A stretch of DNA of 64,000 nt, taken from Phycisphaerae bacterium. Its GTDB lineage: Bacteria > Planctomycetota > Phycisphaerae > UBA1845. Positions 25,975-34,779 of this stretch are shown in pieces. How positions within the stretch are numbered: the first letter of the stretch is position 1; each line of letters starts with the position of its first letter. The stretch is taken from contig JAJDEB010000036.1 in assembly GCA_029260015.1 (NCBI GenBank), forward strand, positions 310,001 to 374,000, in the 5' to 3' direction. Both the position numbers and the translations under genes were made by a program. Below the pieces are notes generated by a model, which saw nothing but the letters and a program-made list of their open reading frames with translations, was not told where the DNA came from and made no database searches.

Positions 25975-26039
25975 GTAGGGTGGGCCGTGCCCACCGCCGT
26001 TCGCATGACTTACGGATTGGTGGGCACGGCCCACCCTAC
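25975..26039. repeat. GTAGGGT-type inverted repeat element (GGGCCGTGCCC variant)
   Basis: The left arm (25975-25995) begins GTAGGGTGGGCCGTGCCC; the right arm (26019-26039) is its exact reverse complement, 23 nt apart. It starts 7 nt after the dUTPase stop. The same arm occurs at 50317-50337 and in both arms at 51137-51200. Confidence 0.9.
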
Positions 26040-26047
26040 AAACAAAA

Positions 26048-26075
26048 AACCGCGGACCATTTCTGATCCGCGGTT
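26048..26075 (-). terminator. intrinsic terminator of the lipoprotein gene
   Basis: On the minus strand a 9-bp stem AACCGCGGA/TCCGCGGTT (arms 26067-26075 and 26048-26056) is followed directly by TTTTTTG. It lies 32 nt after the stop at 26108. Confidence 0.8.
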
Positions 26076-26107
26076 CTTGGTTTTAATCCAGACTTTCATA
26101 CGTCAGC

Positions 26108-26662
26108 TTACTTCGTGCTGAAGTGGACCTGCATCGTTTCGCTTCGGTCGCCGCTGATGCTAAATACCAGCATATAGTCCATACCCGGCTTTAGCGTAAC
26201 ACCACCGACGCTGTTGCCTTCGAAATCCATGACGTTGAATTCGCTGCCGATGCTACCCAGGTTGTAAGCGCGGTCGGGCTTCATGAGCGATTCCTCACCG
26301 CTGCCGCGCGGTGTGATCACGAATTCGGCTTTGTGGGAATAGTCGGCTTCAAAGGCTTGATGAATCTGCATGTTGGTACCGGTGATGCGGCCATACTTTG
26401 TCGGATCTGCGAAACTAAACATGAACGTCGGAGCCGTGCTGACCGTGCCTTTGATTTTGAACTTGGCATAACCGGCATAGCCCTTCTTCAATTTGTTCTG
26501 CTTGGCATCAAGACCGTCGAGCGAAAGGCTCATGTAGCTGTCCTTCTTCGACAGGTTCTTGCCAATGCTGGCGGCTTGCCACGCAGCACCTGTGGCGCTG
26601 CAACCCGACGAAGCCATCAACATCGACCCAACAAACGCTGCGCACAAAAATTTCTTCAACAT
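26108..26662 (-). CDS. lipoprotein, unknown function, 184 aa
   Basis: The start ATG 26662 is chosen for its GGAGGAAAA SD and a standard type II signal peptide (MLKKFLCAAFVGSMLMASSG, Cys at 21). The mature part is a beta-rich soluble domain with charged, Lys-rich strands (KKGYAGYAKFKIKGTV, KAEFVITPRGSG) and ends DYMLVFSISGDRSETMQVHF. I recognise no family. It could be a small beta-sandwich periplasmic domain. It ends in a clear intrinsic terminator and is divergent from the lipoprotein at 26944. Confidence 0.78.
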   Translation of the reverse strand: MLKKFLCAAFVGSMLMASSGCSATGAAWQAASIGKNLSKKDSYMSLSLDGLDAKQNKLKKGYAGYAKFKIKGTVSTAPTFMFSFADPTKYGRITGTNMQIHQAFEADYSHKAEFVITPRGSGEESLMKPDRAYNLGSIGSEFNVMDFEGNSVGGVTLKPGMDYMLVFSISGDRSETMQVHFSTK

Positions 26663-26943
26663 CGCAATTTTCCTCCGTGAAAGCGGCCGGGGCACCGATT
26701 CTGCCCAAACGATCGAATCCGATCCGATTGACCCGGGAGCCACAATAGTTTCATGCCGACCCTCAAGGTCAGCCCACACCAGCGAACGGTATAGCCATAT
26801 CAGCCCCATGCTACAAGGCCAAAAGTTGCGGCTATCGAATTGCGCCGCGAGATCACAATACATCTTGCATGCGCGTATTTGGGGGCAAAATGTACTGATG
26901 CCCAAAGAATTCACACCCAAAAAATCCACGCGGAGAAATTCAA

Positions 26944-27705
26944 ATGCGCACTGCACCGATCTTAAGATTATTCCTGCCGTCACTTTGCGTACTGACGGTC
27001 ACGTTGTCCAGCGGTTGTGCGTCGTTTCGAACACCGGGAGCCGCCGCAGATTTCAACATCCTCGCCGACGACGACATCCAAGAGATACTCGCCCGGAAGC
27101 CCGCGTCGCCCATTCCTGCCCATCTGGCTGTCGCACGGATTCAAGCGTCTGCCTATCGATCACGGACGGCGAAAGGATACGGAACCGGAAAGTACAGCGT
27201 GGTGACTGTGCGCGATATCGAAACCAAAGAAGACTTCGAACGGCTCGGCACGCTGCCACAAGTCCTGCAGGTTGCACCATTGAATCGGATGCTTCTCAGT
27301 GAGCACCTCGAATCGGATCGTCAGCTTCGACAAGCGGCTGCCTCCATTCATGCTGATCTTCTCCTGCTCTACACCTTCGACACGAGTTTCTTCGTCGGTG
27401 ACGTCTTGCCACCGCTGTCGGTGGTGACGCTGGGACTCTCCCCCAATCAGACCGCCGAAGTCACCACCACCGCGTCGGCCGTCTTGATGGATGTCCGAAC
27501 TGGATACGTCTACGGAACCTGCGAAACCACCAGCCGCAAGAATCAGCTAGCCAGTGCCTGGACCAGCGGCGAAGCTGTCGACTTGATGCGACTCAAAACC
27601 GAACGAAAGGCCTTTGAAGAATTGCTCGGCGATATTGAATCGCTTTGGAACGAAGTTGTCATCGAGAACAAAGCAGGGACAACAGCCAAAATGGTTGGCG
27701 GATAG
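26944..27705 (+). CDS. lipoprotein, unknown function, 253 aa
   Basis: Type II signal peptide MRTAPILRLFLPSLCVLTVT followed by LSSGC. The mature protein has alternating strands and helices with AHLAVARIQASAY, a HADLLLLYTFDTSFFVGD segment and ATTSASAVLMDVRTGYVYGT-like strands (TTTASAVLMDVRTGYVYGT). This last pattern, a strand stating a property of 'rate or state of variable' seen in several planctomycete lipoproteins, suggests a GNA1162/CsgG-like alpha-beta fold, but I cannot assign it firmly. It ends in a strong bidirectional terminator. Confidence 0.72.
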   Translation: MRTAPILRLFLPSLCVLTVTLSSGCASFRTPGAAADFNILADDDIQEILARKPASPIPAHLAVARIQASAYRSRTAKGYGTGKYSVVTVRDIETKEDFERLGTLPQVLQVAPLNRMLLSEHLESDRQLRQAAASIHADLLLLYTFDTSFFVGDVLPPLSVVTLGLSPNQTAEVTTTASAVLMDVRTGYVYGTCETTSRKNQLASAWTSGEAVDLMRLKTERKAFEELLGDIESLWNEVVIENKAGTTAKMVGG

Positions 27706-27726
27706 GCTAATAGATTATTCAACAAA

Positions 27727-27759
27727 GAAAGCCCCGGCCGACTTGTGACCGGGGCTTTC
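27727..27759. terminator. bidirectional intrinsic terminator
   Basis: GAAAGCCCCGG (27727-27737) pairs exactly with CCGGGGCTTTC (27749-27759), an 11-bp stem with an 11-nt loop. T-rich sequence follows on both strands. It lies between the convergent genes ending at 27705 and 27805. Confidence 0.85.
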
Positions 27760-27804
27760 ATTATTGAATGGTTTCAACGTAATCGATTGTTCAATTCAGC
27801 TTGG

Positions 27805-28686
27805 CTAGGGACCAACCGGAGGTTCGATCACCCCCGGATCGCAAATGACCCATGTACACGCGTAGTTGCAAAATACGTCGCAATCCACCAGCGTGCAGTG
27901 CATCGTGCCTCCACAGAATGATTCGAGACAAGTCGAACAATCAAAGTTAAACCCGCCCTTGCCTGCACTCAGTTCGCCTGTCGGCGTCGTGGGTTGCAAT
28001 TGCGAATCAAATTGTCGATCGTCACTCTCGCTTGAAAATTCGTCTGCTGTACTGCTTTGTTCCTTTGCGTCTGCACGCGATGACCTCCCGCTTTCGTTGG
28101 CGTCGTTCATCTGCATGCCGTCGATGATGACAGATTCTGCAGACACTTCGCGAGCATTGGTCTCGTATTTGACCGGTCGATCGTAATCCAAACCGGCTTG
28201 GGTGATTACGACGGTATCGCTTTCAATGCCGAATTGAACATCCGTCAGCATGAAGTCCTCACCTTGGGTCATATCAAACAATTCAAACTCGTTGTGCAGT
28301 CGTGAGATCGTCACGACACCGTCTTTCGACCCGCTGCTGCTGCATCCTTCCGTCACCGTTGCGTTCAAGATTGCACCGGCGAAGCAGGTTGTCAGGCATG
28401 TATTGCAGATCAAACCTTCGACGAATACTTCATCACCAACGTCGAACGCCTCGATCCCCGCGACCAGAAACGGACTTCCGCTGGCTGAGAACCAAACCTT
28501 GCATTCGTCAACATCCGGCAGCCATGAACCCACCACGCCAACTTTGCCGCACTCGGCGATCGGCGTGAAGAATGGAAAGGGAACAACCACTGGCCCGGCG
28601 CTTGACACCGTCGGAACAAACATGACTCCCGAAACCGCAGTGATGCACGTCATCAAAATCAACCGACTGCCTCGTAACTTAATCAT
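27805..28686 (-). CDS. secreted Cys-rich protein, unknown function
   Basis: 293 aa from ATG 28686 with a GGAGG SD. A Sec signal peptide (RLILMTCITAVSGVMFVPTVSSAG) precedes a beta-rich domain with Cys pairs (GLICNTCLTTCFAG) and a Ser/Asp/Glu-rich disordered stretch. The C-terminal domain of about 45 residues holds nine Cys (FDCSTCLESFCGG...CTLVDCDVFCNYACTWVIC), probably a disulfide-bonded knot. No family is recognised. It is followed upstream on the same strand by another Cys-rich secreted protein, which suggests related surface roles. Confidence 0.75.
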   Translation of the reverse strand: MIKLRGSRLILMTCITAVSGVMFVPTVSSAGPVVVPFPFFTPIAECGKVGVVGSWLPDVDECKVWFSASGSPFLVAGIEAFDVGDEVFVEGLICNTCLTTCFAGAILNATVTEGCSSSGSKDGVVTISRLHNEFELFDMTQGEDFMLTDVQFGIESDTVVITQAGLDYDRPVKYETNAREVSAESVIIDGMQMNDANESGRSSRADAKEQSSTADEFSSESDDRQFDSQLQPTTPTGELSAGKGGFNFDCSTCLESFCGGTMHCTLVDCDVFCNYACTWVICDPGVIEPPVGP

Positions 28687-28791
28687 GGTACCTTCCTCCA
28701 AATTAGAGAAGAACCCAGAATCCGCTCTCATAAGATCGGACTCAACGTTTTCTTGTTGCCCGGTACTTTGATGTTGATCGAGTCTGCCCAG

Positions 28792-29622
28792 TTACTTGCA
28801 ACGTCCGCGTCGGCATTTGTTTGAGCAGCAATCGGAATTACTTGAGCAGGGATCCTTGCGCTCGCCACAAACAAAACAGTCGGGATCGCTTCCTGGGTCG
28901 CAGCTTTCGTCGCAGCAGCCGTCATCCGCGCCGCAAATCGGATCGCTTTCGCACACACCGGCTGAGCAACTGTCTGCTGTGCAGGCGTCGCCATCGTCAC
29001 AGTCGATCGCTTCATTGTCGCAACCGGTGGATGCATCGCAGGAATCGGTTGTGCAGGCGTTGCCATCGTCACAACTGATAACATCGTTGACGCAATCACC
29101 ATCGTCACAACTGTCAGCTGTGCAGGCGTTGTCGTCGTCGCAGTCGATCGGTGTGTAGATGCAGACTTCGTCGTCTTCGTTGCAGTCATCGGTGGTGCAT
29201 TCGTCACCGTCATCGCAATCGTCATCGAATTCACAGCTTTCGCATTCGATCGATCCGACGATGTCAAACGTGGACGACTCAAAGAACAACCACCAGTTGC
29301 TGCCGCCCTCATGCTCAAGGTCTTCGGCAACGGTAAACACACTGGTGTTGTTCTGCGCGAAGTGTTGATTGGAAATGATGCGGAAGTATTCGATGGGTTG
29401 ATCGATAACGGTTCGCGCTGCGATGTAATTTCCAACCTGACTGTTGTTGGGGAAGGGGTTGGCCAACACGGTGAGCAAGTCGCCTCCGGTGATGTGCCAA
29501 ATGTCCGCATCATTCAAGATGACGTTACCGGGATCAGGATCCCCGCACTGCGCCCTCGCCTCGACTGCCACAAATGCAAGGCCTAAGAACAGCACCAACT
29601 GACAACAATGGTTCGACTTCAT
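28792..29622 (-). CDS. secreted protein with 'CDDGxxCTxDxC' repeats
   Basis: 276 aa. The signal peptide (CQLVLFLGLAFVAVEARA) precedes a ~105-residue globular domain (GNYIAARTVIDQPIEYFRII, WWLFFESSTFDIVG). Then come about five Cys-rich repeats such as CDDGDECTTDDC, CDDDNACTADSC, CDDGNACTTDSC and CDDGDACTADSC, and a final module CGADDGCCDESCDPGSDPDC with a knottin-like end (CSSNSDCCSNKCRRGRC). Such acidic repeats are common in planctomycete and myxobacterial extracellular proteins and probably bind calcium. The same repeats occur in the very large protein at 61.5-64 kb. A cell-surface or matrix role is inferred. Confidence 0.85.
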   Translation of the reverse strand: MKSNHCCQLVLFLGLAFVAVEARAQCGDPDPGNVILNDADIWHITGGDLLTVLANPFPNNSQVGNYIAARTVIDQPIEYFRIISNQHFAQNNTSVFTVAEDLEHEGGSNWWLFFESSTFDIVGSIECESCEFDDDCDDGDECTTDDCNEDDEVCIYTPIDCDDDNACTADSCDDGDCVNDVISCDDGNACTTDSCDASTGCDNEAIDCDDGDACTADSCSAGVCESDPICGADDGCCDESCDPGSDPDCFVCGERKDPCSSNSDCCSNKCRRGRCK

Positions 29623-29867
29623 GGTTTTTCTCCTTCGCCCGGCCTAGTAAAATGACGTAGTCCACTAAGGCGAATAGTATAACGCCGCTCGTCGCATTCC
29701 GAAGCGATTTCCGGCAGAGGTAATTGCCCCATGTGAAGATGGGCAAACCCGTTTCGGGGCGGCTTGCAGCATGCAATGCACGCGCACGATAAACCGATCG
29801 ACATTTTCTAGGGTATCTTCCGTAAGAGTGAGGCTGAGCAAGCGAGAAATATCAGTGGGAGTTTTTC

Positions 29868-30599
29868 GTGTTTGAAACTGTAAACCACATCGAAGCCGGG
29901 TTGTGGATCGTCATCGGGATTGCGTTTGCCGGTTACGCGATCATACAGCCTCGAGCGCGAAGACGCGCTTCCGCTGCCGCGATCGTATTCGTTTTGTTTG
30001 GTGTATCCGACATTGTCGAAGCGCAAACCGGAGCATGGTGGCGGCCTTGGTGGTTACTCTGTTGGAAAGCCGTTTGCATCTTGACCATGTTGATCCTGTT
30101 TCTGCGCCACAAGATGGGGCGAATCGCGACCGAAAACCTGGGCGATGCAGCGACGGCATTTGCAAGGATTGCGAATCCGCAAACTGCATCGATTGAAATC
30201 ACCTGCGACACGTTCTGTAAATCGTGCGGATACAATCTTCGCGGGTTGACGGGGCGCGGGAATTGTCCGGAGTGTGGAACCACGATCCAATTGACGCTGG
30301 CGGCAAGGAATTCATTTCAGATTCGAGGCGAACATCTGTTGTGGACATCCTATGCGGTTTACTTCGGCACGCTGATCTGGTCTTTTTGGGCAGGCGAATT
30401 AATTGGCAGATGGGCCGAAATCCCAGTCTATATTTGTCTGGGAATTGCTGCCCCTGCAATCTTGGCTTTGTCGGCAATCACGATGCTGTTCGCTGGACCA
30501 AAAACGCGCGGCGCTAACGCCTATCTCTACATTCTAGCTTTGGCGATCACCGGCTTTCTTTACGTTCAGGCGTGTTACGCCGCGATCGCCAGCGTCTGA
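29868..30599 (+). CDS. membrane protein with CxxC zinc ribbon
   Basis: 243 aa from a GTG at 29868 (GGGAG SD). The order is two hydrophobic segments (about 12-27, 62-80), a cytosolic zinc ribbon CKSCGYNLRGLTGRGNCPEC (117-136) and three further hydrophobic segments (about 158-175, 185-206, 220-240). This ribbon type, next to membrane helices, recurs in many planctomycete proteins of unknown function. I infer a membrane protein with a metal-stabilised cytoplasmic element. It is convergent with the SecD-head lipoprotein gene, with 10 nt between stops. Confidence 0.75.
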   Translation: MFETVNHIEAGLWIVIGIAFAGYAIIQPRARRRASAAAIVFVLFGVSDIVEAQTGAWWRPWWLLCWKAVCILTMLILFLRHKMGRIATENLGDAATAFARIANPQTASIEITCDTFCKSCGYNLRGLTGRGNCPECGTTIQLTLAARNSFQIRGEHLLWTSYAVYFGTLIWSFWAGELIGRWAEIPVYICLGIAAPAILALSAITMLFAGPKTRGANAYLYILALAITGFLYVQACYAAIASV

Positions 30600-30609
30600 T
30601 GATGCGTTG

Positions 30610-31143
30610 TTAGCGGTTCACACGTTTGCTAAGTGCCGACGCGATCTGCTGGGCGCGCTCTTCGCTGAAGTCGCCGGAGATTTGGGCCTTCGTGCTGATT
30701 GCCGACATGATCTTCGGGCACGACACCAACTCGTCGTCTACGAAAATCGCCATCTTCTCTCCGATGCTGTCAGCCGTGATCGCCGACATTCGAGCGCCAG
30801 CCGCATCGTTGAAGGTGACCATCACGCATGGACGATCCGCGCTGTCGTGTAGGGCGCGGGCTGACACCACGTCCTGCTCGGTCAAGAGCGGAATCGGCTC
30901 AACGTACGCGGTCCCGCCGTCCGGATCGGTAACTTTCATATAGCCGTCGGTCGGCTTATCAGTTGCAAAATGAAACCGCATGTCGATGGGCTGCTCGTAT
31001 AGCGCAAACTTTGAGGGGTCGATCTTCGGCTTTGATGCCGATTGAAAGTTCGAGCATCCGGCAAGCAGCGCTGCACCAACCACCGGCACAACCACAAGCG
31101 ACCACGCAACAAAACGACGACGAACGGTATGACTCGATAGCAT
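30610..31143 (-). CDS. lipoprotein carrying a stand-alone SecD P1-head domain
   Basis: 177 aa. The type II signal peptide ends LLAGC (C30). Residues ~80-175 align by eye to the SecD/SecDF periplasmic P1 head: PLLTEQDVVSARALHD, VMVTFNDAAGARMSAIT, GEKMAIFVDDELVSCPKIMS and AQISGDFSEERAQQIASAL. In SecD this subdomain caps the translocating chain. Here it has no SecD membrane domain and hangs from a lipid anchor. No sec genes are nearby. It may be a diverged accessory of export or a reused fold. Confidence 0.8.
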   Translation of the reverse strand: MLSSHTVRRRFVAWSLVVVPVVGAALLAGCSNFQSASKPKIDPSKFALYEQPIDMRFHFATDKPTDGYMKVTDPDGGTAYVEPIPLLTEQDVVSARALHDSADRPCVMVTFNDAAGARMSAITADSIGEKMAIFVDDELVSCPKIMSAISTKAQISGDFSEERAQQIASALSKRVNR

Positions 31144-31261
31144 CTGCCACCTCCCTCAGTTGGATGATCAGCACCAAGACCCGAATAAACAATCACCGGA
31201 CATTCTGCGCGCATTCGGTTTGGGGTCAACTGTTTTGGTTCGCCGATCAATCAAGCACTTG

Positions 31262-31280
31262 CACTGCTCACAGAGCAGTG
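31262..31280 (-). terminator. 8-bp hairpin after the 31321-31770 gene
   Basis: CACTGCTC and GAGCAGTG with a 3-nt loop, 41 nt past the minus-strand stop. No T-tract follows, so the termination function is uncertain. Confidence 0.35.
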
Positions 31281-31320
31281 GCACATGACAGGTGAACGGT
31301 TGGGTTCTTGGAGGGATGAC

Positions 31321-31770
31321 CTAGCGCTTGCCGAAGAGATAGTTCGTCAAGTTGTCGATTTGTTCCCGCTGCGATTCGGTGACGTTGTTGGTGGCGCTCA
31401 TCCATTGATTGCTGTATAGATTCAGCAATTGTGGGCTTAGCAGCAGGACCGTCGGGTGCTTTAGGCGCAGATCTTTGGCGATTTGGCGGACAAGGTCTCG
31501 CTGGTCGACGCGCAGGCTCAGCGACCGGATGGTTTTGTCGAACAGCTTGCGGGGGCTGAAAAACGCGCCCTTACGCCGGTGCATGCCCCAGCGCATGATT
31601 CCGTACAATATCGCCAACCCAACCAGCATCAGAGTCAGGACCAGTACGACGTCTGCAATCGAACCGCCGGTCGCGAAGCGATCGCGGATACCGTGAAGCC
31701 GGTCAATCGGCGCGACTGATTCGCCCGATGACGCGCTGATCTGCGCTAATGCGAACTGGCCGGGAATCAT
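31321..31770 (-). CDS. single-pass membrane protein, unknown function
   Basis: 149 aa with one hydrophobic segment at about 38-61 (ADVVLVLTLMLVGLAILYGIM) followed by a basic, helix-rich cytoplasmic domain (RRKGAFFSPRKLFDKTIRSL...DLVRQIAKDLRLKHP). The shape resembles proteins tethering a small helical domain to the inner membrane. The start overlaps the HEAT-repeat gene by 4 nt (ATGA), so they are expressed together. No family is recognised. Confidence 0.72.
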   Translation of the reverse strand: MIPGQFALAQISASSGESVAPIDRLHGIRDRFATGGSIADVVLVLTLMLVGLAILYGIMRWGMHRRKGAFFSPRKLFDKTIRSLSLRVDQRDLVRQIAKDLRLKHPTVLLLSPQLLNLYSNQWMSATNNVTESQREQIDNLTNYLFGKR

Positions 31771-33713
31771 CGCGTAACCCCCTGCTTCGGTGTGTTGCGG
31801 TTCGGTCCTTCTTGTTTCTGCGGATTTACCACAACGGCAGTCGGCACGGTTTGCGGCGTCTTGTTCAGTTTGAACTTCTCGGCCATCCGCTGCGCTCGTT
31901 TTTGGACCCTCGTGTCTGGATCATTCTCAGCCAGATGCGTGATGCGCTCGACCATCATGCCGAGATTCAAATGCTCGACCACCCACAGGGCGCTCGTGCG
32001 GTGTCCGCTGGTCGGACTTTGCAGCATTTTGATCAGCGCCTCGGCTCCATCGCGAACCCGCATCTGCAAGAGGGCCATGATGGCATTCGCCCGCACCCGA
32101 TTGTGATTGGCTTTGACCATCTTGCGGAGGTGCGTCGCGGCATCTTCCTGCCCGCACTTGGCGAACGATTCCACCGCGTTGGCTTGCACGCGACTATCAT
32201 CATCATCAAGCGCCTTGCGAATCAGCCGCACGCTCTTGGCGTCTGCAATTGAACCGAGCAAGCGAACGGCCATACTTCGTAGGACAGGATTGCTCGACTC
32301 AGCCGCATCGTGAATCTCATCATAAAACGCTGTAACGTGCTCGACGTCTTCGACGATCTTCAGTGCGCGGATCTGCTGGTTGACATCTTTCGTCGCCCAT
32401 TTGCTTCGCAGGTAATGATCAAACTCCGGCAAACCGTCGGCAACGGTCCGTGCCACGCTGCGACGTCGCGAATGTTCCAGATCATCGTAGCCAGCCCAAA
32501 ACGGCTCGAACACCTCGTCGATGTTTCGATCGGATGAACCGTTGTTGCCTTCCGCGCGATCAGATGCACCCGGTTCGTGGGCCAGTCGCATTCCGTTTCG
32601 TCGTCGCAATTCCAACGATGCAAGCGACGCGTATGAACCCCGACCACGCACCGCGATCGCCTGAAGCATGTCGGTGCTCTTGGGGTGCTCATTGTCGATA
32701 AGTGCCCAAAATGCAGCCCGCCGAAGCGTTGGTCCGGCGTTGAGGGCCAGGTCGCCCAGCGTCATCGCTTTCTGAGCGGACTTGCCACCGGTTGCCTGAA
32801 AAACGCGAATCACCGAGCGGGCTTGTCGCGGACTGCGGGCGACGAAATCAAAATGCTCGCGATCGAATCCGGGCGCTTTGGTCAGTCGCGAACACGCCCG
32901 GGAGATTTCCGGGTCGGCGATCAGCCAACCGTGGCGCGCCAACGCCGCCTCTGCCTGCGGGCCCGACATCCTCGCCAGACTCTTAAGCGCCGATTCGCGC
33001 AACGGTTCACACCGAAGCGCCCGCAGGCAGTATCCGATCAATCGATGATCGTGCGAACCTGCCACCGCATTGTTGAGCGCCCTGGCGATGTGCGTGCGCG
33101 GATCTTCCGCCAGTCGCACGATCGTCTCTTCAAGCGGACCGGCCAGTTGAATCGCTGCTAAAATGACTTCGTTTCTGAAATGAAGCGACCAACTTGAAAG
33201 CGCCTTGGCGACGGCTGACGATACGTAGTCGAGTTGCCCGCGTTGTTGCTGCTTTGATGATGACGCGAATGGTTTCGATTCTGCCGTCGCCGATTCGGCT
33301 AACTTCAATAGAACCTCCGCAGACAACGCAGCCGTACGGCGACACGGTTGCGATAGTGCTTCACTTAGAAGGTACGCCGACTTTCCGTGGCGGCTATTGG
33401 CAATGAGTTCGATGGCGGATTTGCGCGAGTCGAACAAGGCATGCTTCATGCAAACCCGAATACCGCCGGCAAGCAGTTCGGCGTTTTGAATCAGCAGCGC
33501 ACGAAGAGGTGGTTCGGAGCGGGAATACAATGCCACAACCTGCGCCAGCGCAGAGTCGTGCCCACGATGGACCAGCACGCGAAGTGCATGGGCTTGATAC
33601 TCCGGTTCCATGTGGCTGATCCCCTCGACGAGAGCAGCGTCGGCCGCCATGTTCTTCGAGCGGGCCAGCTCCGCATAGACCGGGGGCAGGGTTGTCAAAT
33701 CGAGCGCAGACAT
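31767..33713 (-). CDS. HEAT-repeat protein
   Basis: 648 aa, almost entirely paired helices. Typical repeats include SMAVRLLGSIADAKSVRLIR, VQANAVESFAKCGQEDAATH and VRANAIMALLQMRVRDGAEA, spaced about 31 residues and strongest between 460 and 610. There is no signal peptide or transmembrane segment, so it is probably a cytoplasmic scaffold. It ends in a basic tail (QKEGPNRNTPKQGVTR). Coupling to the small membrane protein downstream suggests the two form a membrane-associated complex. The precise role is unknown. Confidence 0.83.
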   Translation of the reverse strand: MSALDLTTLPPVYAELARSKNMAADAALVEGISHMEPEYQAHALRVLVHRGHDSALAQVVALYSRSEPPLRALLIQNAELLAGGIRVCMKHALFDSRKSAIELIANSRHGKSAYLLSEALSQPCRRTAALSAEVLLKLAESATAESKPFASSSKQQQRGQLDYVSSAVAKALSSWSLHFRNEVILAAIQLAGPLEETIVRLAEDPRTHIARALNNAVAGSHDHRLIGYCLRALRCEPLRESALKSLARMSGPQAEAALARHGWLIADPEISRACSRLTKAPGFDREHFDFVARSPRQARSVIRVFQATGGKSAQKAMTLGDLALNAGPTLRRAAFWALIDNEHPKSTDMLQAIAVRGRGSYASLASLELRRRNGMRLAHEPGASDRAEGNNGSSDRNIDEVFEPFWAGYDDLEHSRRRSVARTVADGLPEFDHYLRSKWATKDVNQQIRALKIVEDVEHVTAFYDEIHDAAESSNPVLRSMAVRLLGSIADAKSVRLIRKALDDDDSRVQANAVESFAKCGQEDAATHLRKMVKANHNRVRANAIMALLQMRVRDGAEALIKMLQSPTSGHRTSALWVVEHLNLGMMVERITHLAENDPDTRVQKRAQRMAEKFKLNKTPQTVPTAVVVNPQKQEGPNRNTPKQGVTR

Positions 33714-33835
33714 TACGGATTATATCGGCGTAAACCCCGCTCTGGCTTGCGAAACCCGCCCTCACGCCCCAATCAGCCGGGTTCGCATATAATACCCTTC
33801 GGGCCGGCAATTCTCGGCAATCGGAGTTCGGATCA

Positions 33836-34237
33836 ATGTCGCGATACTCGGGCATGTTTCATAGCAACGACGCAGAGTCGGCGACCAGCGACCATCTCAA
33901 GGACGCGGGGCACATCGTCTTTCTGCTGGGCTTTGCCCTACCGCTAATCTTCCTGACCGTCGCCGTGATCAATCTGTACATCGGCCGAGTGTTTCTGCCC
34001 TACGAACGAGGGCGGTATCCAGGAGATTTCTTAGACGGATTGAGTCAAAGCTACTCCGATGCGTGGCGCGTCTATGGCGTGGTGTCTATGAAGATCGGAA
34101 TGGCCGCAGCGTTCTTCTCATGGTACGCGCTCGCCAATTACGAACGCACGGAGCGTTGGGCCCAAGTGGCGATACTCATTTCAATCGTCGTCGTGATCCT
34201 GGGATTAGTCGCGACGTGCATCGGTTACCTCAGTTGA
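33836..34237 (+). CDS. small membrane protein, unknown function
   Basis: 133 aa with three hydrophobic segments, at about 25-47 (HIVFLLGFALPLIFLTVAVI), 82-98 (GVVSMKIGMAAAFFSWYA) and 111-131 (VAILISIVVVILGLVATCIG). No motif is recognised. It starts a plus-strand run that continues into the cupin gene after 73 nt. Confidence 0.65.
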   Translation: MSRYSGMFHSNDAESATSDHLKDAGHIVFLLGFALPLIFLTVAVINLYIGRVFLPYERGRYPGDFLDGLSQSYSDAWRVYGVVSMKIGMAAAFFSWYALANYERTERWAQVAILISIVVVILGLVATCIGYLS

Positions 34238-34310
34238 ACAAGTGTGTCACAGAGTACTCAAAGCAAACTCCAACCGAATGCAGAATAAGAAAAAACGGAG
34301 ACTACAAGAA

Positions 34311-34646
34311 ATGCCAGACCCATTCTATTGCGACGCCATCAGAAACCTGCCCGAAGCCGACATCCCCTTCCCCGGTGTACGGGCATGGATCTCACAAGCC
34401 GAAGACCACCAAGTCTGCTTCTTCGACATCGAACCAATCGGCGAAGTCACCCCGCATAGCCACGGCGAACAATGGGGCGTCGTCCTCGAAGGCCGAATGA
34501 AACTGACCATCGGCGGAGTAGAAAAAGAATACGGCCCAGGCGATTCATACCACATCCCCGCCGGAGTAACACACGGCGCAACGTTCCTGACGAGGGTCAG
34601 AGTCATCGACTACTTCGCGGATCATGATCGTTACATGCCGAAGTGA
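34311..34646 (+). CDS. small cupin-domain protein
   Basis: 111 aa from ATG 34311 (GGAG at 10 nt). It is a single conserved cupin barrel: motif 1 HSHGEQWGVVLEGRMKLTIG supplies the metal ligands (two His and the Glu), and motif 2 GPGDSYHIPAGVTHGA supplies the third His. Small cupins of this size act as metal-dependent dioxygenases, isomerases or sensors. The substrate cannot be predicted. It stands just before the DuOB-DUF488 operon, but that operon has its own promoter. Confidence 0.88.
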   Translation: MPDPFYCDAIRNLPEADIPFPGVRAWISQAEDHQVCFFDIEPIGEVTPHSHGEQWGVVLEGRMKLTIGGVEKEYGPGDSYHIPAGVTHGATFLTRVRVIDYFADHDRYMPK

Positions 34647-34663
34647 GGCTAGCGCAGATCGAA

Positions 34664-34692
34664 TTGAACATGCATATTCCAGACGATACAAT
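34664..34692 (+). promoter_or_regulatory. sigma70-like promoter of the DuOB-DUF488 operon
   Basis: -35 TTGAAC (34664-34669), exactly 17 nt, -10 TACAAT (34687-34692). The predicted start near 34699 leaves a leader of about 80 nt that contains an inverted repeat. Confidence 0.6.
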
Positions 34693-34710
34693 AGTTTTTC
34701 ATTCTGGACT

Positions 34711-34733
34711 GCGATTCGTCTCTCATGAATCGC
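34711..34733 (+). promoter_or_regulatory. inverted repeat in the leader of the DuOB-DUF488 operon
   Basis: GCGATTC (34711-34717) and GAATCGC (34727-34733) are exact reverse complements around 9 nt, placed about 12-35 nt after the predicted transcription start. It could be an operator or an RNA stem. Confidence 0.45.
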
Positions 34734-34779
34734 GGAATCTGTATTCTACACGGGCACAAGAGCTGCACCGGATCTACAA

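Noticed and set aside
25975..26039. CRISPR-like repeat spacing
   Set aside because: The arms are inverted pairs with different bodies at each locus, without regular direct repeats or spacers, so REP-like elements explain them better.
28796..29586. Plus-strand frames rich in Ser/Gln and Arg/His
   Set aside because: They are antisense shadows of the CDDGxxC repeats; the opposite strand has signal peptide, SD and clear repeats.
34697..34709. TTCATTCTGGACT shared with the repeat doublet at 13.26 kb
   Set aside because: Only 13 nt match and the palindromes are missing; chance or a tiny remnant cannot be separated.
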